A stretch of DNA of 64,000 nt from Aricia agestis. Taxonomy: Eukaryota; Arthropoda; Insecta; Lepidoptera; Lycaenidae. Shown here one piece after another: positions 1 to 10,987 of this stretch (its first letter is position 1; every line of letters starts with the position of its first letter). The position numbers and the translations under genes were made by a program. The DNA lies in the NCBI RefSeq assembly GCF_905147365.1, contig NC_056428.1, positions 14,972,001-15,036,000 on the forward strand, written 5' to 3'. The notes under the pieces are model-generated. The model was given only the letters and a program-made list of their open reading frames with translations. It ran no database searches and was not told the origin of the DNA.

Positions 1-475
1 GTACGTGATCCACTTTTCATCACCAGTTACCAGCTTCTTCAAAAATGGTTCGGTTTCATTACGTCGTAATAAATAACCACAAATAAGTAGTAACAAACAC
101 TGTTAATTTTTGGGTTTCTTTCAGTGAGCTCATGAGGCACCCAAATATCGAGCTTTTTTGTGTACCCGGATTTTTCAAATGCGAAAAAACCGTTTTGTGG
201 TCCCCAGTTTTTCAGCTGCATCGTAACTACTAATATGCCGACCTTGCTCCACTTTTTCAAAAATGGCATCAGTTTTGTCCGTAACAGGTCGATCAAAGCG
301 ACATGCATCATCGTGCATATTTGATATCAAAATTTCCGGATTGAAAACGCTTAAACCAAATTGGCGCTACTCTCACAGATACTGCATTAGGTCCATAAAC
401 ATCACAAATATATTTCGCGGCTTTTTTGTAATAAAATTTTAAAATGTATCGAATTTCTTCATTAGAATCACTCAT
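1..475 (-). pseudogene. mariner transposase, 5' part, frameshifted and cut by window edge
   Basis: This is the amino-terminal part of a mariner-family (DD34D) transposase, a cut-and-paste enzyme that binds the element's inverted ends. The start codon is read at complement 473-475. The first 55 or so residues form the helix-turn-helix region and include CDVYGPNAVSVRVAPIWF and SGNFDIKYAR. After a frame change near 310 comes the linker motif WVPHELTERN (about 125-155). After another frame change near 38 comes TGDEKWIT, whose Asp codon at complement 19-21 is the first catalytic Asp of the D,D34D triad. The other two catalytic Asp residues would lie left of the window. At least two frameshifts are visible within 475 bases, so the copy is dead. 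Family assignment is firm from these motifs; the subfamily is a guess (mori-like). Confidence 0.9.
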
Positions 476-604
476 TTTAACAATAAGAAAAACAAATGAA
501 AATCTCACATAATTATCTAATTTGAATTTGGAATTGTCTTCTGTAAAATTAAAACTTTTTAATGATACCAAAATCAGCCAGATACAATTGGTATAGCCCA
601 AAAG
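476..604 (-). mobile_element. mariner 5' untranslated end and probable terminal inverted repeat
   Basis: This is the leader between the transposase start codon and the outer end of the element. The terminal repeat, read on the minus strand, probably begins near 602 with TTGGGCTATACC. The matching right end lies outside the window, and no clear TA duplication is visible here, so the exact boundary is inferred. Confidence 0.6.
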
Positions 605-1530
605 ATTTTAAGACAAGTTCATACATACTATAATGCGAAATAACTTTTTTCCCAACCTATTATTAAATACCACCTTTTAAATACATTACATAAGACTAGT
701 GTTGTTCGTTCGTGTGTTGTTAGTTACTTCGTTGCATAAAAAGTGATAGAATACTTTTATAAATCTTATATTTATGCATTTTTATAGAATAAAGGGCAAC
801 AGATAGACAGACGTTTTTGTAGCAGTACATAAAATGCCTCTAATAGGTATTAATTATTATTCAAAGCTTGTATCGTGTTGTGCTTCTGTCCGAATAATCT
901 ATGCAAGCTACTGTTCTATGTTTAGAAGACCGTTAGACAGTACCAGATGGGTCGGAGGTTTTTGCTCGTTCCACCTATAGCTTCTGTAGTTTTTCAAATG
1001 ACAATCGTTTTCGTGTCAGCCTTTATAACGGACATTTTATTTATGTATATTCCGGTACTACAGGAAAAGTCAGAGATTAACATACTACATTACGAGTATA
1101 ATATACTATAGTTTATTAAGTGGGGATGGAAGTTCGTTTGTGCGTCACCCACTTAGACTTGAAAATATGAGCGAATTTGTTGTAGACATCACTATTTTCT
1201 GTTACTTACGGAAGCAATCAAGAGTATTTTTATATTTTTTTTTATTATAAATTACTTAACAATAAAAAAATTGGCTAAAGTAAGGCTGTTACTGAATTTT
1301 TATGGTAAAGAAAGTTTGTAGGATAAGGCTAAGACTGTATTATCTAATATATTCCAGCCGAAAAATACTTTCATATTGCTTATGTGTGTGCGCAGTACAC
1401 ACAGCACCTCTACTCTCGTAACATAGCGGAACGGATTGGCTCACACGACTGGCGTTCTCTGTAATTATTTTTCTTGTCAGAAAACCTATTGATCAGCCTT
1501 CATTTACCGAACCAAACTTAGCAAAATATT
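605..1530. other. no recognisable feature
   Basis: AT-rich DNA with stops in all frames. I see no repeat end, transposase motif or exon-like segment. Confidence 0.5.
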
Positions 1531-1531
1531 T

Positions 1532-1590
1532 TCTTGTTGAAGAATCGAACCCACCAACGACTATGCCACTGGACCACCGAGGCCTTATTA
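1532..1590 (-). repeat. degenerate tRNA-like SINE head
   Basis: On the minus strand a box A-like GGTCCAGTGGCATAG is followed about 25 bases later by a box B-like GGGTTCGATTC, the spacing expected of a tRNA-type RNA polymerase III promoter. The acceptor stem is not preserved, so this is a SINE head or tRNA pseudogene, not a tRNA gene. Confidence 0.5.
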
Positions 1591-1812
1591 AAGCGGCAAT
1601 CATGGGTTCTTAAAATGTAATTAATTATCAACTTATTTGCATTGAATAAAGATATCTAAAATATATAACATTTCGCCATAAATATTGAACAGGTATTAAG
1701 AGAGAACTTTTGTGCTTAATTCTTAAATGGGAGAACATTATGATTTCAGCTATTGATGTTTTAATTAACGCATAAGTTGTTTATTAGTCTAAAAATTAGC
1801 TTTTTAGTCCCA

Positions 1813-2174
1813 TCCATACTAATATTAAAAATGCGAAAGTGTGTCTGTCTGTAACCACGTCAGCCTAAGCCGCTGAACGTATTTTGTTGAAATTTAGTAC
1901 GAATATATTACTTTGGGTCCCGGGAACAGGGCTGTAGCTAGAGTCAGATTTGAGGTAGGGCAGCATTGGTTACAGGTAGGGCGGAAGTAAAAAAATATTC
2001 GTAATTGATTGATTTTCTTGGCTTTTGGTATTTTTAAGGTAGGGCATTATGATTTTAAGGTAGGGCATTGCCCCACAATGCCCCCCCCTAAGCTACGGCT
2101 GTGCCCGGGAAAGGACATAGGATACTTTTTCATCCCGAAAAATGTAAGATTGTGGGAGTTGTGGGCATCAATAA
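1813..2174 (+). mobile_element. Helitron-like element, family A, split by a nested insertion
   Basis: The left end fits A|TC (TCCATACTAATATT), followed by the family body (GCGAAAGTGTGTCTGTCTG, then a conserved core containing GAAATTT and GGGTCCCGGGAA). The body resumes at 2104 after the nested element. The 3' hairpin and CTAG are eroded. Family A is the most common repeat in this window and is non-coding and non-autonomous. Confidence 0.75.
1927..2103 (+). mobile_element. hAT-like MITE nested in Helitron family A
   Basis: This 177-bp insertion has terminal inverted repeats (CAGGGCTGTAGCTAG left; reverse complement CACAGCCGTAGCTTAG right). It is flanked by a perfect 8-base target duplication CCCGGGAA at 1919-1926 and 2104-2111. 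An 8-base duplication plus a CA-G start indicates a hAT-type transposase. The interior repeats GGTAGGGCA several times. Removing it restores a continuous family A copy, which proves the insertion order. Confidence 0.85.
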
Positions 2175-2250
2175 GCGTAATTATATTATATTTCTAAATA
2201 GTTAATAGAATCAGGCGTTACTTTGCGGATCCATAGCTTAAAATTAAGTA

Positions 2251-2515
2251 AGTTATTGGAATGAAGTTCCGTATCTCGCGTTGCAAAAGGGGGCTAGACG
2301 GAAAAAAATCATACGAAAAGTTGTAACGACACTTTTTGCAACAGACTTAATATTATATTATCAAGATATTATATCGCATGTTCCGCGAAGCGATATCTAT
2401 GTCTGTGATTTTTGCTATACATAGTTTTGAGCCGTGCGGAAGCGCGTGTTTTTTTTTTTAGTGTACATACAGGTTTTTGTAAATAAGAAATAGCTTCGTT
2501 CCATCCGGGTGTCCC
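2251..2515. mobile_element. short DNA-transposon-like repeat with TGGAAYGAAG ends
   Basis: The left end is TTGGAATGAAGTTCC. The right end reads TAGCTTCGTTCCATCC, whose complement gives TGGAACGAAG, so the two ends are short inverted repeats about 250 bases apart. The interior holds GCGTTGCAAAAGGGGGC and a GCGGAAGCGCG hairpin. I recognise it as a common lepidopteran dispersed repeat but cannot assign a superfamily. Confidence 0.55.
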
Positions 2516-3325
2516 TTGAGACCTCTCATTATGAGTGATTTACTTACAACTTACAACAGGTTGAGGTTTATTTCGTGGAATATTGCTAAAAATAATAACA
2601 TACAATTTTTTTTATTATAATTCTTGTTTGACTGTGCCACTAAATTGCTCCGAAACAGCTGGAACAATTTTGCTGAAATTTGGTATATTATTATCAAGAT
2701 GTTTCTCGCTTCATCACTTACCTACGTTGAATGTGTGTTGACCTTTAACTTTACAGTATCGGGAACTTCGCGCCCCCAGTGATATACCCAGCTGTAGGTA
2801 CTTATATCAAGCTTTTTGTTTTATTAAAAAACGATACTATGCTTTTGCCAAATTAATGATAACGATTATAATTTGAATATTATCAGTATGAAGTTGATGT
2901 GGCGTGGCCAGACGAATTTATCTAAAGCACCGCGGGTCCGACAGCAATTGAAAATTAGTTTTTAACACGCGATTTACATAACTTCTTCAAAAGTATTATT
3001 GGATAGAAAAGTGTCTTGTGAATAAAGAATTGAGATATATCTAGACGTAATCTGGGTTCTTTTGCTTATTGAATTACTATCTTTTTGAATCTACTATATG
3101 TTTGCAAATACCTAAACGTTGTATTTTTAAAAATATTGCTCCATGGTCAAATTCTAGAATTAAAACTCCTCGTGGTAGGTAAAGCTATACAGGTTTAGAA
3201 GTGTGAGGAAAGAAGACTTCTGGATATTATTAATAATTATTTTATTATAATATACAGATTATTTATATTCAAGTTATTAAAGCTTATGTCTTTCTCCTCT
3301 ATTTTACGATTGGCAAAAGTCAATA
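2516..3325. other. mostly featureless AT-rich stretch
   Basis: A short piece near 2650-2690 (CCGAAACAGCTGGAAC, then GCTGAAATTTGGTAT) resembles the core shared by several lepidopteran repeats. Nothing else is recognisable. Confidence 0.45.
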
Positions 3326-3328
3326 AAA

Positions 3329-3405
3329 TATAGTCTGGCATATACGTGAAGAAATTAAAAAGGGTTGCCCCTTTTTAATTTCTTCGCTTTTATGCCAGAC
3401 TATAC
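3329..3405. mobile_element. 75-bp foldback MITE
   Basis: The ends are near-perfect inverted repeats: TATAGTCTGGCATA on the left and TATGCCAGACTATA on the right. The inverted arms GAAGAAATTAAAAAGG and CCTTTTTAATTTCTTC meet almost directly in the centre. It is essentially all terminal repeat, and its mobilising transposase cannot be identified. Confidence 0.75.
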
Positions 3406-3623
3406 AAGAGCATTTCAATAAGTAGTTGTGCTATAAGCCTACTAGAGCTATTGTAAGTCCTTAATTTTTGCAAGAGAAAATGACAGTAAAACCTTTTATT
3501 TTTGGTAAGAAAAATATTTAGGGATACTTAAAAGAGGTGAGCGACTCGTTAGAAGAAAGTTTATAATAACTATATTATTTAGGGATCTCGATTTCTAAAA
3601 ACTCTTTCCTATACATTTAAATA

Positions 3624-3845
3624 TCCATACTTAATATTATATAAATGCGAAAGAGTGTCTGTCTGTCTGTTTGTTACCTCTTCACATCCAAACCAGTGAA
3701 TCGATTTTGCTGAAATTTGGTACGGATATATACTTTGAGTCCCGGAAAAGGACAAAGGATACTTTTGATCCCGGATCCCCGAAAAATGTATTGTTCCCGC
3801 GTGATAAACTAATTTTGGCGCAACGGAGTTGCGGGCGTCGTCTGG
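3624..3845 (+). mobile_element. Helitron-like element, family A, near complete
   Basis: It begins A|TCCATAC and ends with the hairpin CGCAACGGAGTTGCG followed by GGCGTCGT and CTGG|T, which fits the Helitron CTRR terminus. The length is about 220 bp. A short internal duplication (CCCGGATCCCCG) sits at about 3762-3783. Confidence 0.8.
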
Positions 3846-4309
3846 TTTAATATTATAATGTCTCTAATACCTAACACTTTCGCGAGCGACTGTACAATTT
3901 CATTGCGGTATCACATTTAATTTCATTTACCAAACAAAAAGCACTTTATTTAGTAAAAGCCAAATGAAATTTTAGAATTAGTAATTATTGTGAGCACTAT
4001 AAGGTGTGTCTAGTTTTAGGTCATGAACCGCTCATAGCTCGAGTCACGAAGACCTAAACAGTACCATTAATATTTAAAATTAATGGATGTCTTATTTGAC
4101 GTAATTGGCTACAAGCATTAATAATAATAATTAATAGAAGGTATTTTTAAAAACTTTTTATTTTAGTCGCATAGACCACGCTCTATGCACACGAAAACTC
4201 CACTTTAGAACTTTCGGGGCCATTTTGACATCTTTAGATGTTTGAATTTGATGTATCTTTCTCTCGCTATTATCATAGCCAGTCAGAACCTTCAAATATT
4301 TGTATTAGA
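3846..4309. other. no recognisable feature
   Basis: AT-rich sequence with no clear repeat boundary or open coding segment. Confidence 0.4.
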
Positions 4310-4556
4310 TACGAGCTTTTGCCCGCGGCTTCGCTCGCGTTAAGAAGTATTATTATATACAAACTTTCATCCCCTATTTGAACCCCTTGGGGTTGGAATT
4401 TATCAAAATCCTTTCTTAGCGGATGCCTACGTCATAACATCTACCTGCATGCTAAATTTCAGCCCGATCCATCCAGTGGTTTGGGCTATGCGTTGATAGA
4501 TCACTATGTCAATCAGTCAGTCACCTTTGAGTTTTATATATATATATATTTACTGT
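4310..4556 (-). mobile_element. Helitron-like repeat, CGCGGGC-type end
   Basis: The minus-strand 3' end holds the hairpin CGCGAGCGAAGCCGCG and then GGCAAAAG, but the terminal CTAG has decayed to CTCG. The opposite end runs into a short TA tract (4537-4550), as often seen at the 5' end of this type. The body contains TTTCAGCCCGATCC. It is non-coding. Confidence 0.6.
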
Positions 4557-4913
4557 GAAATAAACTTGATTTGATACGGATTTGATAATATAACACCAAT
4601 AGAATCTGGTGGCTATTGCAATAATGAATTACCTAAATATACTATGGTACTTACGTTTCTTGGCTTCTAGATTTTTATTTTTAGACAGTCAAAGTCATGG
4701 TAACGCCTAGTTTAACACATCAAACTAAGTAATTAGGATAATGATATTGTAAATTTTTATACGATGTAGAGATAAGCAAGGTAAATTGCTTGCAAATTAT
4801 AATAGAATACTTATGTAATTATGTATATCACCACTTTAGTTTATTAAAAAAGCTAAGCGCGTCTAAAAGGAACATTTCCTTGAGGGAAATGGAAAAACCA
4901 TTACCTACTGTAT

Positions 4914-5075
4914 CTTATATACTCGTATAAAAATGGATTTTCAAATGTGTTAGTCGCGCTAAAACTCAAAAACGGCTGAATGGATTGGGCTGATTTTAGT
5001 CTTAAAATATTCGCCGAAGTCCAGGGAAGGTTTTTAAAACCAAAAAGTGACACGAAGTTCACCGGGACAGCAAGT
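4914..5075 (+). mobile_element. Helitron-like repeat, family C, diverged copy
   Basis: It matches the complete copy at 29192-29339 (AAAAATGGATTT start, ATTGGGCTGATTTTAGTC middle, AGTTCACCGGGACAG end). The final CTAG has become CAAG. Confidence 0.7.
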
Positions 5076-5151
5076 AATAAATAATGTTTTGTGACAATTA
5101 AGTATCTTGGGCATATATGTAAATATTTTGTAATAAATCTAACATAATATA

Positions 5152-5379
5152 CAGGTTGTAACAAAACAAACTAACTAATATGGAATTTACTATGAAAGTA
5201 GCAGCGCTGAAAGAACATATTTTTTGTGATTTGTATGGGCAAGCGCCTCAGCGACATGAGTTTGCCCATACAAAATCTAAAAAATGTTGCTTTTTCAGCA
5301 CTGCTACTTTCACAGTGAACTGTATACAGGGGACTCATACACACCGTAAAGTATTATCACTTAGTTTTGTTACACCTTG
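5152..5379. mobile_element. Tc1/mariner-type MITE, CAGGKTGTAAC ends
   Basis: The inverted ends CAGGTTGTAACAAAA and TTTTGTTACACCTTG are bounded by TA on both sides (5150-5151 and 5380-5381), as expected for a Tc1/mariner superfamily insertion. A second nested inversion (GTATGGGCAAGCGCCT against AGTTTGCCCATAC) forms the centre. Related ends occur at 59575, 59954 and 63969. Confidence 0.8.
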
Positions 5380-5405
5380 TACAAAAGGTGTATTAAATAA
5401 TCTAG

Positions 5406-5600
5406 GGGGTGAGCCAAAATCTTTTCGTTTTCGCTTCGTTATAAGATCTCTCTTAGAATCGCCGACGAAAATGTATGGAATTGACATAAGCGTTCGTTAA
5501 TATGACGTTGACGTTCGACTCGTCTTATGTCAATTCCAAACATTTTGATCGGCGATTCTATAACGAAGCGAAAACGAAAAAGTTTCGGCTAAATGGCCTG
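5406..5600. mobile_element. foldback MITE with long arms
   Basis: Arms of roughly 75-85 bases pair with each other: TTTTCGTTTTCGCTTCG (5421-5437) with CGAAGCGAAAACGAAAA, and GGAATTGACATAAG (5478-5491) with CTTATGTCAATTCC (5523-5536). The loop is about 30 bases. The left arm carries a small internal duplication. No coding potential. Confidence 0.75.
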
Positions 5601-6655
5601 ATATTTTGGGCCGGAAAAAACTTGTAAGGTTCGTAAAATATAAAATACTTATGTCCTAATAAAAACCTTTGCTTTTATGAAAATAATTTTAAATTTTGTA
5701 ACGTTGTTTAAGGTTCTAAACCATAGTTAAATTATTTTATATTTTATTACCCAACCTAAGTGTGAAAATTAAATTACACAATTGGTAGGTACTAAATTTA
5801 TTATTTTTAATAACTATTTACAAAGTTTTTATGTACTTGCAATAAATAAATTTTAAATGGCGTTTCGAAATAATTGTCATCCGGCATCCTGATTAAAATC
5901 GGGACTTCGTCTGTAATTATAAAAAAAAGTCATTGTGCCAAAAATGCGCGCGCTTTTATACGTCAACTCTAAATCAAAATGTATCAAAAGATTTAGTCGA
6001 ATTTCACACTATTGTTTCAATGAGGGGACTTTTTTATTTTTGTGCACCATTGTCGATGTGTTTTTTTTAATTAGGAGTACGGAGTCATTTTTCATGCATC
6101 GCTTGATATCTGATTTACCTGTCAGTTTTGTTTTTTTTTTCTAATTTATGCAAAGGGTTTGCCATAAAGCCGTGTGACATTATTACTTTTTCTCAGATGC
6201 GGATCTGATTTGGATTAGATTTACGAGAGTTTTTTTTAATGGAATTACAGTATATTTTATCTCAAAGTACCATGTAGTTTTTGAATGCGTTTATAAGCAG
6301 TGTAGAGTTTCATGCTACCGTTACTTTTTTACTGTAACCGGTATACAAAAGTTTTATTGCATTGCCATGTATTAGTAACGTTTTATTACTTAATTATACT
6401 AAAAGTATTTCGAGGTCTGAATTCTGCGTCGGTTAGGTAAGTAACAATTTAAAAAGAAGAGTTTCATTAGGTCTGTACATCTTTCCTACACGCAATCTTA
6501 TGGAGAACCCAAGAAATCCTGGAAAAAAAAACAATTTTAGGTACTTGCGATTGGGCATAGTACCTATAGGAGTAACTTTCATAATTTTATAAAAATATTT
6601 CGAACATTTTTATTTAAAAAATATTTGCAATTACTGAACATATTATTAGAATCTC
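5601..6655. other. no recognisable feature
   Basis: Long AT-rich stretch with homopolymer runs. A 69-codon open frame at 5935-6144 has no recognisable motif and I do not regard it as a gene. Confidence 0.5.
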
Positions 6656-6661
6656 CTCTTT

Positions 6662-6724
6662 TTAGGGTTCCGTAGCCGAATGGCAAAAACGGAACCCTTA
6701 TAGATTCGTCATGTCTGTCTGTAT

Positions 6725-6755
<31 letters not shown>

Positions 6756-7325
6756 CGTATGTCACAACCACTTTTCTCCGAAACTATAAGAGCTATACTA
6801 TTGAAACTTGGTAAGTAGATGTAGTCTGTGAACCGCTTTAAGATTTTGATACAAAATTGGAAAAAATATTGAAAATTTTAGGGGTCCCCATAGATACAAC
6901 TGAAACAAAAAAAAATTTTTTTCTTCTAACCTATGCATGTGGGGTATCTATGGATAGGTATTCAAAAATCATATAAAGGTTTCTAATATCATTTTTTTAT
7001 AACCTGAATAGTTTGCGAGAGAGACTCTTCCAAAGTGGAAAAATTTGTGTCCCCCCCTCTATCTTCTAAAGTAGGGGCATGATAAGTCTAAAAATATATA
7101 TATGATGTACATTACTATAAAAACTACCAACGAAAATTGGTTCGAACGAGATCTAGCCAGTAGTATTTTTATACGTCATAAATGGTAAACGTTAATTTAA
7201 CTTTCATTAAATCAACGGAAATATGAAAATAAATTAAAAATCTCTTAATTTCATAAAAATAAACCTTATTGCTGCTGCGGAACCCTTCATGGGCGAGTCC
7301 AACTCGCACTTGGCAGGTTTTTTAA
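6662..7325 (+). mobile_element. GGGTTCCGTA repeat, long variant (about 660 bp)
   Basis: It starts TTTAGGGTTCCGTAGCC and ends GCGGAACCCTTC, then GGGCGAGTCC and CTCGCACTTGGC. GGGTTCCG near the start and CGGAACCC near the end are inverted relative to each other. A TCTG/TCCG microsatellite lies at 6710-6762. It differs in body sequence from the copies at 35233, 36670 and 58981 but shares their ends. It is non-coding; the transposon class is unknown to me. Confidence 0.75.
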
Positions 7326-7451
7326 GATATCTGTTTAAAATTAAGATGTAGGTACATGCATCTAACATTTCAGTCAAGACGAATTTCGGGACCATCAAGA
7401 AAAGAGTGTATATATTTACACCAACAAGGAAGACAGCGTACTTTTTAGTTT

Positions 7452-7545
7452 CTACTTCTCCGGTGTTGCGGGCGTCCATCAGCGGCTTTAACTGCTTTCC
7501 ATCAGGTGATCCGTATGATCGATTGCCCTCCATTTTAAATGACTT
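7452..7545 (+). repeat. SINE/LINE 3' tail fragment
   Basis: CCATCAGGTGATCCGT followed by a Ttg-rich stretch parallels the 3' tail of the SINE-like family at 14197 (CCATCAGGTGACCCGTTTGC). Only the tail is present. Confidence 0.5.
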
Positions 7546-8400
7546 TCAAAAAAAGGAATACTTACTAGGTTATAATTTATTATAATATATTCGTCAGTTT
7601 TTTTCCTATTATGATTTTATGAAAGTTTTTAAGTGTCTATAATACCAAAATAATAAGTATTTTAGTCCTAACCTTAGATAAAACAAAATATACTCGATAA
7701 ACATTTCGTTGCCAGAAAAAAACAATACTTACTTAACTAAAAAAAAGGCATGCCAGTAAGTAAAAACCACTTTCAATGTACCATCATTGTAGTCCTTAAA
7801 TAGACGGATGGTCTTTCATGTCTGGTCTTTCAAGTAGACAAATGGTCTTTTAAGTAGCCTGATACAATGCGTTGAGAAGCTTGAAACCTTATCCTAGATG
7901 CATGGCTAATAAACAGGCTTAGAATCTAAAGCTTAGGTCTTAGGCCTTAGACCTACCGCGTAGATTTTTATAGAGGGACCACTTCACAATATTTAATGTA
8001 TTTATAATAACTTATAATTAAAACTATCTTTAATGTATAATTGCAGTAATACATAAGTAATATGTAATTATTATTATAGTATATTAAAATATCAATTTTA
8101 ATTATTTTCTTAACTTTCTTATCGTGTGTTTTTCTTGTTAAAAATATACAGGACCGATTTTAATTAAATATTGTACAGATATAGAGTACATTTTCAGTAT
8201 TTATTTTTTCTAACTAGTCCAACAATGTTGGACCAATATCAAAGTATAGAAGTATCTAGATATAGAACTAAATAAACTAAATTGGTTCAGAAATTCAAAT
8301 TACAAACATTTTAAGCAATGTGAAATGTTACATAAAAAGTTTTAATACACCTGTTATTATTTTTTAAACGCACAGAAAAATTCCAGCAATTTATTGTTCT
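7546..8400. other. no recognisable feature
   Basis: AT-rich. Near 7800-7860 the phrase TGGTCTTTC/T with AAGTAG recurs three times at about 20-base spacing, a small degenerate tandem array. Confidence 0.4.
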
Positions 8401-8660
8401 CGCAACTTCCCCTAGCAACCGCAATTTGGCTCGGCCATTTTGATCTTGAGCTGAGAGTTTCTTTGATGTTAGTTCGAATGCCTTTCAACCGGAGCGAGGG
8501 CGGTTTTTTTAAATTTTTAGCGGCATTTCGCTACTCACACATTTAGGGCTCTCCATTGTGTGCGTGCGATACGCTGTGGGTAAAACAGTATACCGTACAT
8601 TCTCGGCTACTCGCCGCTAGATGGCGCTTTAAGGTGTAGCGAAAATTCTCATTGGAATTC
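8401..8660. other. GC-richer unique island
   Basis: The base composition rises above its surroundings (CGCAACTTCCCCTAGCAACC; CTCGCCGCTAGATGGCGC). No open frame or splice pattern is convincing. It could be a regulatory region or a decayed element. Confidence 0.3.
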
Positions 8661-9697
8661 ATGAAATTACTATAAAAATTAAAATACACTCGTTGTAATA
8701 CTTTTTTATTTTTATATGACTAATAACATAAAACTGAATGATAACAAGTGGGATTTCCAAAAAAATATATTCGTATTATGTTATTAGTACTATCTTTTGA
8801 AACTAGATGGTGCGAGCAGTCTCAAAACTCCCAAAGCACGGCGCGTGGCGAAAATAGCAATGCCTAGTTATAGCGAATAACAATTTGAGCCTAACGCCTC
8901 TCGTACGTGACTGAGGCGATAAACTGTCTCATTTTCCATTGAAATTGCTTCCTCACATCTTATTCGGGCCTTTACGCGTTTGTATTCATTTGGACGTCTT
9001 ATGAGAATGCATTTACATTTCTTATAAGCTTCACCTAAGCCGAATAAATTATAGAATTTAAGACCTTCTATAAAGTTTGTGATTGTGCTTTTACATTTCG
9101 GTTTAGTCTTCTAAAGTAGTATTATAAATTGGATTTTCATGCCTAATATCATTATAATATTGTACTTAAGAGCCTAGTAGGCTCACTTTGTATCAATGTA
9201 TTCTAAGTATATCTAGTTTAACAGGTTAACTTAAAAGTTTTAATTCTTATTATTTTTATTACCATAAGCGTAGTTTATTACAAAAATTCTTATAATTAGT
9301 GCAATGTAGTAAGATTAAAATTTGTAATGTCTTACTGTAGTCTCTACACTCTACAATCAACAATTTATAATTTCGAAACTTGTTATAAAATATGTGTTTT
9401 TGAGTTAAATGGTACGCAACCCAATTTAGAACATGTTTTTCTATGTTTTTCTACTATATTATCAAAGTTTTCCAACGTTAGGCTTAAAAGCAAATTAATG
9501 CCACAATCAAACTCAAACTGTCTCAAACTAAACACTAATGTACAGGGTCCTTTACGTTATGAGACGGCAATATTTTACAATATATCTGTCTCTCTCAGTG
9601 ACGCCACACCCTTTATAGATCAGTTTTGTGTGCGCAAGAGTACATGGGGTTAGAATTTAGATGTGCTTCGGAGCAGGAGATGCTATTTGCCACAGAC
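8661..9697. other. no recognisable feature
   Basis: AT-rich. The 108-codon open frame at 9327-9653 shows no domain, and its end runs towards the next MITE. Confidence 0.4.
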
Positions 9698-9914
9698 TAT
9701 AGTTATGTCCACATTGTGCACTTTCATCTTCAATTTTCGTCATCAACTTTCATATTGGCGCATTCAATAATTGAATGCGTCAAGGAACGTAACGCCAATA
9801 TTGTAATTTTTGAAGTTTTGGATACGGTCCGAGGGCATGCGTCGCGGGCATGCCTCACATGCCCGCGACGCATGCCTTGATGTACAAAAAAGGCACAGTG
9901 TGGACATAGCTATA
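9698..9914. mobile_element. MITE, GTCCACACTGTGC ends, copy 1
   Basis: The inverted ends are TATAGTTATGTCCACA and TGTGGACATAGCTATA. Inside are two shorter inversions: GGCGCATTCAATAATTG with AACGCCAATATT around it, and a perfect 19-base GC-rich palindrome at 9834-9852 / 9858-9876. A second copy is at 45893-46107. Confidence 0.85.
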
Positions 9915-10072
9915 AATCTAGATCTTTATCTATGTCTGTGCTATTTGCTAAGTACTTTATAGAATAATGTAAAATTTTAGATGTTAAGTGCAGTTTCTGT
10001 ATGAAATGCCGGATATTTCAATAAGACCGCAAGAACAGCAGACATTGTATTAAAAACGTGAGTGAAATATTA

Positions 10073-10281
10073 CTAGATGACGCCCGGAACCCCATTCCAA
10101 AAAAAAACGTTTATCACGTGGGAAACGTGCATTTTTTAGCGATAAATGTTTCCAGGTATGTCCTTTCTCGGGACTCAAAGTATAATTGTACCAAATTTCG
10201 TCAAAATCAGTTCAGTTAGGCGTAAATAGGCACCTAATTCAGACGGACAGACAGACACAACAAGTATGTATATTATGTGGA
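10073..10281 (-). mobile_element. Helitron-like element, family A
   Basis: The minus-strand 3' end is CTAG (10073-10076) preceded on the plus strand by A, and the body ends at the GTCTGTCTGTCCGTC stretch. The 3' hairpin has decayed (GGAACCCCATTCC). Confidence 0.7.
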
Positions 10282-10510
10282 GGACAAAACGCATCACATT
10301 TCAACCGCAGCAACTGCAGACGTAGTGTTTACACGCAATTATTTGTAAGAGCGTAATTTTAACGCTTTAACAGTAAAAATATTTTTTTTTATGCTTTTGT
10401 CTTCGGTCTACCCGTAACTATATACCTCCCCTTAAACTGTAAGATATTTATTTTATTTTAGCCTCTTTATCAAGCTGCAGTTTTCTTTAGTTCTTTGTTG
10501 CTTTTCTATC

Positions 10511-10753
10511 TTAAGCTTGTTTGCCCTTTTGGCAATAGACCTCCTCCAGGGCTTTCCATATTTCCCTGTTCCTATCCAGTCTAGTCCAGGTGCTACGTGC
10601 TACATGTTTTATATCATCTGTCCATCTTTTAAATTGTCTTCCTTTCTTCCTTTTTCCAGTTCTTGGGTACCAATCCAAGATGGTTTTGCTCCACTTTTCT
10701 GTTCCTCTCAGTATAATAGTATATGGTCTGTCCACCTCCGTTTTAGTTTTTAA
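10511..10753 (-). pseudogene. LINE endonuclease/reverse transcriptase, C-terminal fragment
   Basis: The minus-strand translation contains GTEKWSKTILDWYPR, then KRKKGRQFKRWTDDIKH, then STWTRLDRNREIWKALEE, ending in a stop at 10511-10513. This Trp-rich tail is the conserved C-terminus of insect non-LTR retrotransposon proteins that carry an endonuclease and a reverse transcriptase. The whole catalytic part (endonuclease and palm with its YxDD box) is missing upstream, so this is a 5'-truncated copy, the usual outcome of target-primed insertion. The residues upstream of GTEKWS do not look like the family, so the open frame probably continues into unrelated sequence. The clade (RTE- or Jockey-like) cannot be fixed from the tail. 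Confidence 0.8.
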
Positions 10754-10904
10754 CTTTGACTTAAACTGTAAGATATACCAATCCTTAATACAATGCACAA
10801 AATCGGTAGTATTGATAACATGGAAAACTCAAAGCTAATTTATTTTTACAACAATTGTAAATTCTAGTCATTAAAAGGGTATCTAATTAAAATAATTTTA
10901 TAAA

Positions 10905-10987
10905 ATTACAAAGTAGAAAATTAGTTTTTATTTGCATCGAATAGGCTGCGAAACTACTGGGCCGATTTTGATCAAATTTGGCATTTA
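10905..10987 (+). repeat. fragment of a dispersed repeat core
   Basis: GCGAAACTACTGGGCCGATT followed by TGATCAAATTTGGCA is the core phrase of common lepidopteran repeats. It is cut off where the SINE-like copy begins. Confidence 0.45.

Noticed and set aside
9327..9880. Two overlapping plus-strand open frames as a small gene
   Set aside because: The second runs through the MITE at 9698-9914 and the first has no motif.
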